A stretch of DNA of 64,000 bases, from assembly GCA_002099365.1 (NCBI GenBank), contig MSED01000001.1, positions 2,108,001 through 2,172,000 on the forward strand, written 5' to 3'. Position 1 is the first letter of the stretch. Each line of letters opens with the position of its first letter. Source of the DNA: Phialophora verrucosa (taxonomy: Eukaryota > Ascomycota > Eurotiomycetes > Chaetothyriales > Herpotrichiellaceae). The notes beneath the pieces were generated by a model. It had not been told where the DNA came from. It searched no databases and worked only from the letters and a program-made list of their open reading frames with translations. Shown piece by piece: positions 41,752-51,927 of the stretch. Both the position numbers and the translations under genes were made by a program.

Positions 41752-43395
41752 CTAGAGCAATCTAACGCCCCCTTCATGATCCGAGTCTTCATCCGACTGT
41801 GTCACAGAGAGCGAAACCTTCAGATTCTGCATTGCGGCCCTTATCACAATTTCGCTGTCACCGCTGTTATCCTCGTTGTCGCCCGGGGTATCTGTCATCG
41901 TTAGAACACATGTCTTGGAAACGCAATGTGAATCCCAACCTTCTGCAACTAGCAGCTCGTCCAGCTGTCGCCTGTTCTTATAAGCTGCTACAGCACGGGT
42001 AGATGCCGTTTCTCCGGTGGTGGAATCAAAGTGTCGTTGTCTCCGTCCGGTCTGACTTCTGATCTGTTCAATGGTCCTCGATCGAATTTTTTGGACCATC
42101 TTGTTTAGCATCGCCTTTTCGTGAAGTGCCGACGTTGAGTTCGGATCTTCGACTCCAGAGACGCTCGTGGGCGGCAGCCAGCTGAGATATATCTTCTGGT
42201 GAGTGGCCGGCGGTTCGACGTTGGCTGGGTGTTCCGAGAAATACAAGGAGCAGCAGTAGCAAGCCGGTTTGCTACATGCAATAAACGGATCGTTGTCCAA
42301 GTACTGGAGAGTCTCTCCTCGTTCGTAGAAGTGCTCCAGGACGATGAGCTCCGCATGGACACGGGCCTTGAAGTTCTTCTGCAAGTACTCTTTCTGGACA
42401 GTCTGTTCGACATGGAATTGGTGATTCAAGGTTTCGAGCCTGGACTGGATTTCAAGGAGGAGGGCATCTTGCGTGCTGTGCACCATCCGGCGAGCGATAT
42501 TGTCGAGCTGGAGACTTGAGCGACTAGATGGCGGGAGAATTACGACTTGTGGACTTTCGATTAGGGAAACTTCAGGATCAGACGAGACAAGCCCAGGGAG
42601 TCGCTCGGCTGCGGCGACAAGGACCTTCACATTCTTGACATGATATGCTAGACGGCCAATATAGTGTTTCGCGTTGGTGAACGGGCAGTTCGTGGTCCCG
42701 TAACGGGCACTCCTTTCAGCTCTCTGCCTGATGAATTCCATGTCTGTAGATTTCATGAGATCGTAACAGAATCGGCAGAGATCGACGAGTCTCGTGCTAG
42801 CGTTTTCAAATTGTTGGGTTAGATTTCCAATCTCTGTTTATACCCTGGGATTAGTATCTCTCTCCAACTGCTGTAGGCTAAGTGATCCGGGGTATCGAGA
42901 CTCACTCGCTCTGGTCGATTTGTCCCCCGCGCCATCGCCGCACTCTGTCATTGAAAGTTGCAGGAATCTCCAGTACGTTTGGATTCGCTGCTCGCTGAAG
43001 CTGGCACAAAACTCCAGAAGCTCCCTTTCCATCTTCAGCCGTTCTCCAGGATCCACATTGTACATCTTCTCGAGCCGAGAGAAGACACGCTTCAGAAAAG
43101 TCCGGACTTTCTCCTGAGGCGTTTTGTTGCCTGCGACATAGTACGCAGGGCCGGTTGCTGCACCTATCGCCGTTATAGTGTCACCACCCTTTTCGTAATC
43201 ACAGATATGGGACAGTGAGTTTAAGAAGCGTCTGCGGAGTTCCTTGGTTGTCATCTCGTCCAGAGGTAGCCTGTTACTATCATGGTACACATGGTCACCC
43301 TGAACTCGATCCAAAGCAAACAGCAGAACCAAAGGCTCGTAAAAACAGTGGAGGAGTTTGTTCCTCCCCGACCAAGTGCGGGCGAGTGGAGCCAT
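41752..43395 (-). CDS. OTT_1508-like deaminase-fold protein
   Basis: Two exons, 43395-42906 and 42833-41752, with a 72-nt intron (donor GTGAGT, branch ACTAATCC, acceptor AAACAG) that removes an in-frame TAA. The product has 523 residues. The N-terminal part is helical and may mediate interactions. The C-terminal half carries the zinc-deaminase pattern: HAE near residues 323-325 and CSKPACYCC near 350-358, followed by HPANVEPP. This matches the OTT_1508 deaminase family, known from Orientia and expanded in fungi, where it is suggested to be a nucleic-acid deaminase or part of conflict systems. The substrate is unknown. The last 40 residues are acidic. The intron is in multiples of three, so a prediction that ignored it would show a truncated pair of genes. 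Confidence 0.83.
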
Positions 43396-44768
43396 TAGGT
43401 TTCGTTGTCAATATAAAGACAGTGAGGACACCGGACACTGTGACAGTCAACACGGTATGGAATGTGGTGTTGGTATTTCAGAGGGAAGTAAAGCCTTCTT
43501 CAACGTGAAGGTGGCTTGTATGGAACTGTCTGCAGAACTCGATTTCATGCGATGCATTCATGTCCACGCAGGCGTGTATTTGCCTGCAAGCTTTCTGAAT
43601 ACGAGGCCTCAGGGATCCCTTCGCGTGCCACGACATCCGCTTGTTAGCATCAGTAAGTAGTCGGTTGGGGACGAGCCTCCGAAGCGTCTGCGGCGGTTGC
43701 AGGATCACTGCATTTGCCAATCGAATTCTTTGGACTGTGAGATTGACCCGTTCATTGGAGGGCCGGGAGGCCTGCAGTTATCATTGCACGACTCCTGTCT
43801 CCCAGTCAACTTGCCTCGATCAATTGTATTTGTTAGCCGAACCGAAGGACCAACTCGAGGCCTGCTTGCTGCGTGCGTGGGACATGCTTGCATTTGAAGC
43901 GGTTCAAAGGACCGTGACACCGTAGACTATTTCTGCAGGGGTAGAATGGCCTGGGCGGTTACCCGGCAGAACGATCCATACAACCCCCCCGCCCCGGGCG
44001 CAGCGCAGGCACCACCAGACATATTCCACTGAATTTATTGTAGAGGTGATAGGTGTCGGTGTTACACATGGTGTTTGTTCAGCCTGGATTGTATTTTCGT
44101 TTGTTCTCTTTGAGGTAATCGATTCTTGGCGCTTCCAGGTACCTCAACTATATAGTTAGGCGGCTCCTCATACCCCCTAGAATTCATCATGTCCTCCGAA
44201 TCGAGACACATGCGCTTTTCATTGCAGGTCACGTATTACCTTGGCAATGAGATTCCACCTAACCGGTGAAGGGATGACGTGTTTGGAATACGAGGTTCGC
44301 GCTAAATTGACGGACGGCATTTTAGCGTGAGACCAAACCACTGTGACCGCGCTAGTCTCCCCCACGAGCTACCACAACGATGAAGGCTTGAAGAGACCAA
44401 TGCGAAGTAATGGTCCTGTCCAGTCTGTTCGCAACTTGAAGACCACCCTTGCAGTCCCTTCCCATGTTCGACAGTCACGGAGCCGGCTTTTGCCTCTTTT
44501 GCACCTCGCCGACAGGTCTTGGCGCGTGCACAGTGACGGTTCGACAAGGGTTCTGCAACTGACAATTCTGCCACGTACCTAACGCGGAGGACAAAACTGG
44601 GAGAGCGCAACAACGACAGGGAGGGTACCGTGCAGCTACTCCTAAGCAATTCCGTTAGCCAAAGAAACGCAAGCGCTCTCGCGGAGCACCGAGTCATCTC
44701 AAGGGCCCGACACGTCACCTGCGCAACTTTCACCGCGTGCCTATGCCTTGGGCTCACTCTCATCTAAC
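43396..44768. other. intergenic, divergent promoter region
   Basis: 1.4 kb between divergent genes. A C-run lies at about 43986-43991. Open frames on both strands are short and unrecognised. Confidence 0.4.
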
Positions 44769-45830
44769 ATGGTTTATAACAACTCCTCGTGTTCCATTGA
44801 GTCCAACAGTTCTCTCCCTATGGCGGGCGACTTGAGCGTGCCAGGCGCTCTGGCAGGGACCCCCGACGAGGTATGTCCCAGACACTATTTCCCCAACTCT
44901 GAGCCATAGGTCTGACGGATTCACAGAAAGCTGCTTACATCAACCACTTGCTCGGCGAAATTCACGATCTCCTCGCCAAAGATGAGGACATTTCGAAACG
45001 AGTGAGATACCATATCAAAGAGCGGGGTGAGAAGGATCGAAACCGCCTGGTCAAGATTTTCGACTTCCAGCAGCCCGACCACGACACCTTGAACATTCTG
45101 AGCCAGAACTTCGACAGTTGGAATGCTTACCCGGAGAGCTTCTGGGTGCGGCCGGCAACTTATAGCTTAGGTTACATTGCACCTCAAGCCCAGATCGTGG
45201 GCTGCTACATCCAGACCAAACGTGACGATGCATAGTCACGAATGGTGCGTAGACATCTTTGTATCCTTCTGTTGGAGTTGCAGGCTCGCCATCGGGGCCT
45301 TTCCGCAGAAGGAACAGCCGAAATTCTACACGCTCTGGATGCAGCAAATTATCAGTGTGACCAAGTCGAAGTTGTGGTCAAGGAAATGCTCGACGCCGGC
45401 TCAAGGTATAAAAACCTGGAGAAGGCGCTGGGTGAGGGAGTCCTGTTTGTGCTAGGCCAAGACGTTTCCGAGACATAGTGAGTTTATTCCCCCGCTTCAA
45501 ACTTGTTATATGTGAGATCCTCACACCTCCAGTTGGACAAAGTTGTTGCCGAAGAGTGGAAAGACTTTCTCTGACGCGATCCGCCATCTGAAAACCGTCA
45601 AGCTTCCAGAGCTGGCCAAACAATACTGTGAGCTTCGCAGAGCCGTCGTGGAGTCTCAATTGAATTGTATGATGTCCACGCCACCGCACGCATACCAGCA
45701 GCAACCATCATTTCCAGGCAGTGCGGATTTCTCGGGAGCGGAATGGGATCCCATGCTGCCACATGGGTCATATACCTTTGCACCGGGCTGTGATGAGAGT
45801 CAATTACCCTACGATGGACATTTTGGATGA
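44769..45830 (+). CDS. uncharacterised four-exon protein
   Basis: Exons 44769-44870, 44927-45145, 45236-45477 and 45533-45830 join in phase to give 286 residues. Introns are 56, 90 and 55 nt; the first has branch TCTGACGG and the last has donor GTGAGT and acceptor CTCCAG. Conserved-looking stretches are LGEIHDLLAKDEDISKRVRY, ALDAANYQCDQVEVVVKEML, YKNLEKALGEGVLFVLG and TKLLPKSGKTFSDAI. The N-terminal and C-terminal tails are Ser/Pro-rich. I know this pattern only from unnamed ascomycete proteins and can give no function; no membrane segment or signal peptide is seen. The second intron (45146-45235, donor GTGCGG) is the least certain join. Taken singly the exons look like four unrelated small ORFs. 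Confidence 0.68.
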
Positions 45831-46913
45831 ACTTCATGTCTGCGGGTCAGCACTCAGACGGCGGTCTCAGAACGTGGACAGATTTGTTTTTTTGGCAGGG
45901 TTGAAGCACGCCTTCTCTTCTCTTCGGTTGGATGTACTTGTTCATTACAGTCTATTGGAATACTCGTCTGTCCAAGTCGTCTAATCACAGTAGGGTATTT
46001 TTGAAAGGGATTCTTATGACGTGACGGGCTCTCTTTTGAATTCTTCACACACACCAGGGGTTTATTTTCAGGCTTCCCTTCCCCATCCACGAATCGGTCT
46101 CACACTGGCTCGAGTATTCGTCTCGGACGAGCAAGTCGACATGGACCCCGGCTGCAAATACCGCAAGTGAAGCAGGCAAAATGTCAGCATACATACGAGG
46201 ATCAAGCATCTGTCTTACCCCGTACACACAGGCGCACCGGGATCAGAAGCCACACTAATGTCTGTACCAAACTCGCAGCACCAATGTACACGCGTATGTG
46301 ACAAACCTGCGGGGTTGGGCCTATCCCTTGGCCAATGAAGAAATGCCACACATCGCCACAGGTTCGCCCGATAGCTTTGTCCCTGTTCGCATGAAAGCCC
46401 TGCACGGTTCGCCCGATAGCTTTGTCCCTGTTCGCATGATAGCCCTGCACGGTTCGCGCAAAGGACAGCTGAGTCGAGTCGAGTCCGGCCCGGCCAGCCC
46501 AGGTCAGCGATTCCTGCCAAACGCGAGGCTGATTGGAGGATATTATTCAATCGCTCTGGAATCAAGCGCGGAACTGGGTCTGCAGCAGCTAGCTCAGCAG
46601 CCCGCTCACTGGGACCAGGATATGATTATGGGCGGGAAGCGGCTCCCAGAAATCGGGGGGGGGGGACGTCGAATCAGGCTCAGGCTCGAATTCGAATGGC
46701 TTGCAATGAGTTTGGTTGCCGGCCTGACACAACTCGTAGGGTTGGGTTATCTGGGTACTATGTATTTGAGCCTTGTATTCCCATATCAGCCCGAAAGAGA
46801 ATGGGTGTTCACAGTTCTGTTCTCGTGCTACCTATTCGTACAGTACCCTACGGTAGATACCTCTAGCTAGTTTGATCGCGGGAACTTTGATTCCCACCCG
46901 GGCGGTGACGAAC
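45831..46913. other. intergenic with tandem repeat
   Basis: 1.1 kb between two plus-strand genes. It has a 45-bp tandem duplication (separate entry) and an 11-G run at 46655-46665. No supported gene. Confidence 0.45.
46361..46457. repeat. 45-bp tandem duplication
   Basis: Two copies of a 45-bp unit starting GGTTCGCCCGATAGCTTTGT at 46361 and 46406, differing at one base, with the start of a third copy at 46451. They give a repeated peptide in a chance minus-strand frame. Confidence 0.93.
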
Positions 46914-48597
46914 ATGTCGTCAGACTCGAGCGTATCAACGTCTTCCTCGACATCCACCGCCACGGCCAGCAGCAGCGGCAGCGGCAGTGGCAGTGGCAGT
47001 GGCAGTGGGATCACTAAATCTACGGTTCCAAGTGCAACTTCGGCAACCCCGATGAGCGCGAAAAAAAAACAAGCGCACAATGTTTTCAAGCGGCTCGTGG
47101 AGTGCATGAAGGACATTTCGGTACATGAACCCGAGTATGCCGACTTTGAACGTGTCAGTCGCCAACGTGACGATGCTATCAGTGAGCTTGAGACCCTCAA
47201 AGCCAAGCTTGAAAGCAAAGACAAGCACATCAATGTCCTCGAAACCACCCGAAACCTCGAACTGGGTGATGTCTTCGCAAAGACCGGCCAGTTGCAACAC
47301 GAGATCCGAAAACTGACGCAAAAATGGAACGACGAAAAGGAACAATTGAAGAAAGCGCATTTGGCCGAGATGCAGAAGGTGAAGGAGGAGCTGCAGAAGA
47401 ATCAGTCGGGGATGACTTCCTTGAACAATGAAAATGAGCGTGTGAAATGCGAGGTACAACTGACGAAGGCCCGGCTCGAGGTTGCAACCCAGGAATTGGC
47501 ACAGTGGAAATCTCCTCTTTCAACTCTTCGCCCGCTGGATGTAGGATACCTGTAAGCCTCCATTTACCTTTTCTTTTCCTTTGTTGCCATGCGTTTGCAT
47601 GGTTCTGTGTTCGAACGCGGGCTGACTCCGATCATTATAACACAGAGCAGCAGAAATTGGAACACTGTTCAGGAACCTTGTCAAGTTGGTGTACGACTGC
47701 TTTTTCGATGACCTTCCCGATGACGTTCTCAGTGTAAGTACATCGCGGGGCTTTGGTTCCTTGTTAACGGTCTGACATGATACCGACTAGAAGCACGAAG
47801 CCTGGGAGAAAGGCGTTCAAGGCCTCAAGAACTCGTTCGGAATTCCCCCATATAATTCGCAGTCAGCGAAAATTATGCGTGTTGCGGTCGCCATGAACGT
47901 GCTCTCCGATGAGCTCACAAAGACAGTTTTTCAGCCCTGCTACCTTGCTGATTTGAAGGAGAGTGCCACTGTGCAGGAGATTCTGAAGAAGTATTTCGAG
48001 GATGACCCAAGGACCAGATCTTTCATGCATGCAAAATTTTTGCCGACACACTCGGCGGACGAACGCAAGGCCGTGCTGCGCGGATATGTATCAACTGCAA
48101 GCCGCAGCGTTATGAGAAAACTGTCTTTCATGTGCCAGGACGGCGGCACGAGTCTCAGCTCCCGAACTAGGGACCTTTTCCAGACTGCGGCGGATCTCTG
48201 GGAAGAGATTCAATATGTTGATGGTGACATCAACATCATGTCCGATAACGACCACCTCTCAGAGTGGAACTGGGGATTCTTGGAGGACTTCGGGGACGCC
48301 TCTAAGCAGTCTGAAGAAAAACTCATTCTCTTCCCCGGTTTTTATGATCATAGTTCGAAGACTGAGTTATACCAGGGCGTCGCTTTGTGGAGAGACCAAG
48401 AACATGTCGAGTTGGCCGATTCGGAGTGGAGAAACTTCCAGACGGCAAGGAAGCGAAAAATTGGTAATGGATCGTCGAAGATCCCCCAGGAGAGACCGCA
48501 GTCGATATCCTTCAACAAGGTTTTAACGCCACCTTCATCTCCAACAAGCCCAAAAGAGTCGCAACCACGTCTGCAGCTCTCAACAAGGCTGAAGTAG
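46914..48597 (+). CDS. coiled-coil protein of unknown function
   Basis: Exons 46914-47551, 47646-47733 and 47791-48597 join in phase (introns 94 and 57 nt, branches GGCTGACTC and CTGACATG) to give 510 residues. The first 40 residues are Ser/Thr-rich with a (Ser-Gly) run coded by GGCAGT repeats. A coiled coil spans about residues 65-200 (many E, K, L and Q in heptads). A helical globular domain follows, starting LFRNLVKLVYDCFFDDLPDD and including FGIPPYNSQSAKIMRVAVAM. The tail is Ser/Pro-rich (VLTPPSSPTSP). The arrangement recalls uncharacterised proteins common in Pezizomycotina; function unknown. The Ser-Gly repeat is likely to vary in length between strains. Confidence 0.8.
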
Positions 48598-49470
48598 GTC
48601 ACCAAGCTGGTAAATCATTGGAACGCCGGTTTGCAGATGAAATCGAAAATTTGACAGGGAAATATCGTGAACGAGAGCGACTGACATGGATGAGAGGAAC
48701 CTTTATATTCCAAGGTTGTGAAGGCAATTGCGCACCGAGGCTTCTTCACGCGGTCCGCAGGCCGGATTTGTGTTGCTTCCTACAAGGTGCAGGTTCCAAG
48801 GGTAGGGATGATCTGTTGGAAATTGAAACAGGACGGAGAGGAGCTCCGCATAATGAGGTAGTCGACATAATGCTTAGCACATTGAAGTTGGGTAATTAGT
48901 GAAGCTGAAGATGCCGTGTGAGCAGCGTGGGTGAACAAAAGTTGATCGATGTGACTGAGTCTTCCTTTGCACGTCTCTCCGCTGCACCGTACTCAAGGGC
49001 GGAGTGGACGGAGTGGACGGACCACGCGTGTGCTGTGCCGTAGTAACTGTGGGTCGTTTACCCCACCTCCCCTCACCTCATTGTGAGCTGCGGAATCGAC
49101 CGAAAGGTGCGAATTGACTTCGAAACTTTGGATACAATGCGTTCTGGAACTCCAAGGGCTTCTAGCAGTGAGGAGCAAAAGTCACATTCCAAAGGCGAAG
49201 TACTTTTCGGGTGAAATGGGATGGAAATCGCCTGGCAATCAGACCTACACCGGACGAGGTAGTATCGCTGATCACAAGGAGCCCATGAGGTCCGGCCCAC
49301 CTTCATCCTGCTCAACGCTTGGTGCTCGGACTTCGCCAGAGATAAAGACAACGCGGCGCATGCTGCATCATCTGTTCTAACTCAGTCCTGGCCATTTCCT
49401 CCGTGCAACCTTTGATTCCTCCCGCAATCTTGCGCGTAATCTCACAGCCGTTCTCTTTTTATTCATAGAC
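48598..49470. other. intergenic, FUR1 promoter
   Basis: 0.87 kb. A GGAGTGGAC doublet lies at about 49001-49018. A 93-codon frame (48618-48899) has no recognisable content. Confidence 0.4.
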
Positions 49471-50263
49471 ATGGCTTCCTCTCTGCCTCCAAATGTCCAC
49501 ATCTCCAAGCATCCGTGCCTTCGTGCAAAGCTGAGCCAGCTGCGCTCGAAAAGCAGGAATGCTCGAGAGACCAAGACACTCGTGCATGAGATTTCATTGC
49601 TGCTCGGCTCAGAAGCGCTTGCGCGACTGGAGCTTGAGAGCACCGGAACAGTGAGTTTGCATTCCTCCCACTCTTGAGCCTCGGGCGCTGATTGAGATCC
49701 AGGCTGACCCTTGAATTGTAGGATGTGACGCCGATAGGGTTTGAATACCCTTCCGAGACCATTGACTGCTCTAAAGTGACTATTGTCCCCATCCTGAGAA
49801 GTGGGCTTGGTATGGTCGAAGGTGCGCTGCTCCCGCCGCGGTGAAGCTGGCGCCGAAGCTGACTCCCTTTGTAGGCATCCAGACCCTACTTCCCGATCCT
49901 GTCTCGGTCCATCACCTCGGTCTCTTCCGCGAGAAGATGACCCTGCAGCCCGTTGAATACTATAACAACCTTCCTCAGTCCCCAGAACAGGTCGCAAAAT
50001 TGGCCATCATCGTGGACCCGGTGTGCGCCACAGGGGCCACAGCCTGCGCCGCTATCCAGAGCTTAAGGGACTGGGGTGTGGAGAAGATCATTTTCTTGTG
50101 CGTGCTCGGAGCCGTTCCTGGTCTGACACGCGCGGCTGAAGAATGGCCAGAAGCGACTCAGCTCTGGGCAGGCGGCGTCGACGGCGGGCTGACCGATAAA
50201 GGCATGATCAAGCCTGGACTGGGGGATATCGGCGATCGTCTCTTCCTTACTTTGGGGAAGTAA
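49471..50263 (+). CDS. FUR1: uracil phosphoribosyltransferase
   Basis: Exons 49471-49650, 49722-49821 and 49875-50263 give 222 residues. Introns are 71 nt (branch GGCTGACC) and 53 nt (branch GCTGACTC, acceptor TTTGTAG). Conserved parts are HPCLRAKLSQLR, ETKTLVHEISLLLG, VTIVPILRSGLGMVEG, the segment DPVSVHHLGLFREK, the PRPP loop VDPVCATGATACAAI, and the C-terminal uracil-binding GMIKPGLGDIGDRLF. It converts uracil and PRPP to UMP in the cytosol for pyrimidine salvage. The loop keeps Asp-Pro and Thr-Gly. The stop is 168 bp from the stop of the convergent ureD gene, so the two share a terminator region. Confidence 0.92.
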
Positions 50264-50431
50264 TCGTGCTACTGGAGCTCGTCGTATGTTAAAGAAGGTC
50301 TGCCCGGGTGTCTGATGGAACGAGAACAGGTAGACGTTCTGGTCTGCGGAATATCGAAATTTGGGCTCGACCCATTTCAATGATAGGCTGGTGTTTAGGG
50401 CATTCTTGAACCTTGCCAATCGAGAGGAGTT

Positions 50432-51409
50432 TCACCTGAGGCAAAGGAGAGCCTGATGACCAAAAACCCTTTCGACCGAGCCTTCCTGTCTCAGGAGTTT
50501 TCCCAGCCACCTTCTGGCGCCATCAATCTCTCTGGCTCCAAACTTGACCAGCACAAATCCTCTCACATGTGCAGCCGTCCATAACAGATCATTTTGCTGT
50601 TCGAGTTGCTTGGGTTGGTGGACACCATTGACCTGGGCTGTGGCTTCGCTTGAATTCCAATTCTTTGCCCCAATTCGAGGCTGCGCGGAAAATTCTTGAA
50701 GGAGGAATTCTCCCAGTTTCTTGAAGATCGGACCGTAGACAATTAGCGTACCGAAGATACCCATATTGTTGGACTTTTCGCCGAGCCCCATGCCGCCGAG
50801 ATCCTCTCCATGCAACATGACTGCGTCCCGGAGCAAAAGCCTGCCTTTGCCCTGATCGTGGTGTTCTCTGACCTCGTTCTTGCCTTTCCAACCCCACAGT
50901 GTCCAGCTCTCCCCTCTGGCGCGCCGTCCTTCACTGACCCAGTCAAGCACCAGTAAGCTGCTTGTGCCGTCGGGCTGGACATTAAAGGTCTGTTTCTGTT
51001 CATAGACGCTTTCCGCAAAAGGCTGAGTTGGGTCAGGTAAGTAGCATAGAGCAGCCTGAGAGCCGATCGTGACGTTGAGTGTTTGGCCGCTGACCACGGA
51101 CTTCACTGGGGACTTGAAGATCTTTGTACTGCCTTGGGTGAGGAGCACCAGCCTGGTAGCATCCTCTAACTTGACCTTCAGATCGATCTTGTCTCCGCCC
51201 ACAAGACCGCCGCCGTACGTGAGAAGAAAGGCAATTGTCACGTGCTTCTGCTCGCTGGAGTGGTGAGGGTCAGGGGCTATGAGTTTGAGAGGGTATTGGT
51301 ATGTACATTTCTGCAAGGCCTGTCTGCCCGGTGGAAGAAGCGCCAATATGATCTCTCCGATCCCTGCTGCGGAGGACGAGGCAGCAAATGGAGAGGTCGG
51401 GAGAGACAT
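50432..51409 (-). CDS. ureD: urease accessory protein UreD
   Basis: A single-exon protein of 325 residues. It matches UreD from SYQYPLK-like FLLTYGGGLVGGDKIDL near residues 60-77, LLTQGSTKIFKSP near 90-102, ALCYLPDPTQPFAESVYEQ near 120-138, and VLDWVSEGRRARGESW to the C-terminal end GHQALLCLR. UreD with UreF and UreG loads nickel into apo-urease in the cytosol, allowing urea use as nitrogen source. The urease structural gene is not in the window, as usual in fungi where these genes are scattered. The gene diverges from SCC3. Confidence 0.92.
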   Translation of the reverse strand: MSLPTSPFAASSSAAGIGEIILALLPPGRQALQKCTYQYPLKLIAPDPHHSSEQKHVTIAFLLTYGGGLVGGDKIDLKVKLEDATRLVLLTQGSTKIFKSPVKSVVSGQTLNVTIGSQAALCYLPDPTQPFAESVYEQKQTFNVQPDGTSSLLVLDWVSEGRRARGESWTLWGWKGKNEVREHHDQGKGRLLLRDAVMLHGEDLGGMGLGEKSNNMGIFGTLIVYGPIFKKLGEFLLQEFSAQPRIGAKNWNSSEATAQVNGVHQPKQLEQQNDLLWTAAHVRGFVLVKFGAREIDGARRWLGKLLRQEGSVERVFGHQALLCLR

Positions 51410-51927
51410 ACCTCAGTACAATGAGAAAGAGCGACAATAGCAGCAGCTCTGACATACGCCTATGGCGCCGAGACAGGAAACCTCGAGTTGAAGGTCGGAC
51501 CATCAGAACTCCTGCGAGGTTAGCAGGGATCTCGTTAATACTGCGCCCTATCTGTGCCCAGCGGTAAAGCTTAGGTGGAGTCTGCGGGAGGATTCGTGCC
51601 CGGCGCCACTTAAGAGCGCCTAAAAGTGCCCAAGCACCCACTAACTTAGGCATTGCGCAACCTGAACCACCTCGCAAATCCCACTCACCGACCACTCCAC
51701 TTGATTTTCGCGTTCACGCGTTTGTTGCGGGTTCCTCGTTGCGGTCCCTTAAAATCCGGCGACGCCTTTCTCTTGATCGCCCACGCTGCGTATTTGCGCG
51801 GGACTTCGCTATCGCATTGCAGGTTGGGTGTCATTCGCCTATGGTCCCTGTTTTTCTAGACGATCGCTGAGGGAACGCGTCGCGATCTCTAAATTGTCGC
51901 CCTCCGCCAATAGCTCCTCTACGCAAC
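51410..51927. promoter_or_regulatory. divergent promoter of ureD and SCC3
   Basis: A 518 bp region between two divergent starts. It contains the motif ATTGCGCAAC and a CCAAT-like GCCAATAG just before the SCC3 ATG. No gene. Confidence 0.45.
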
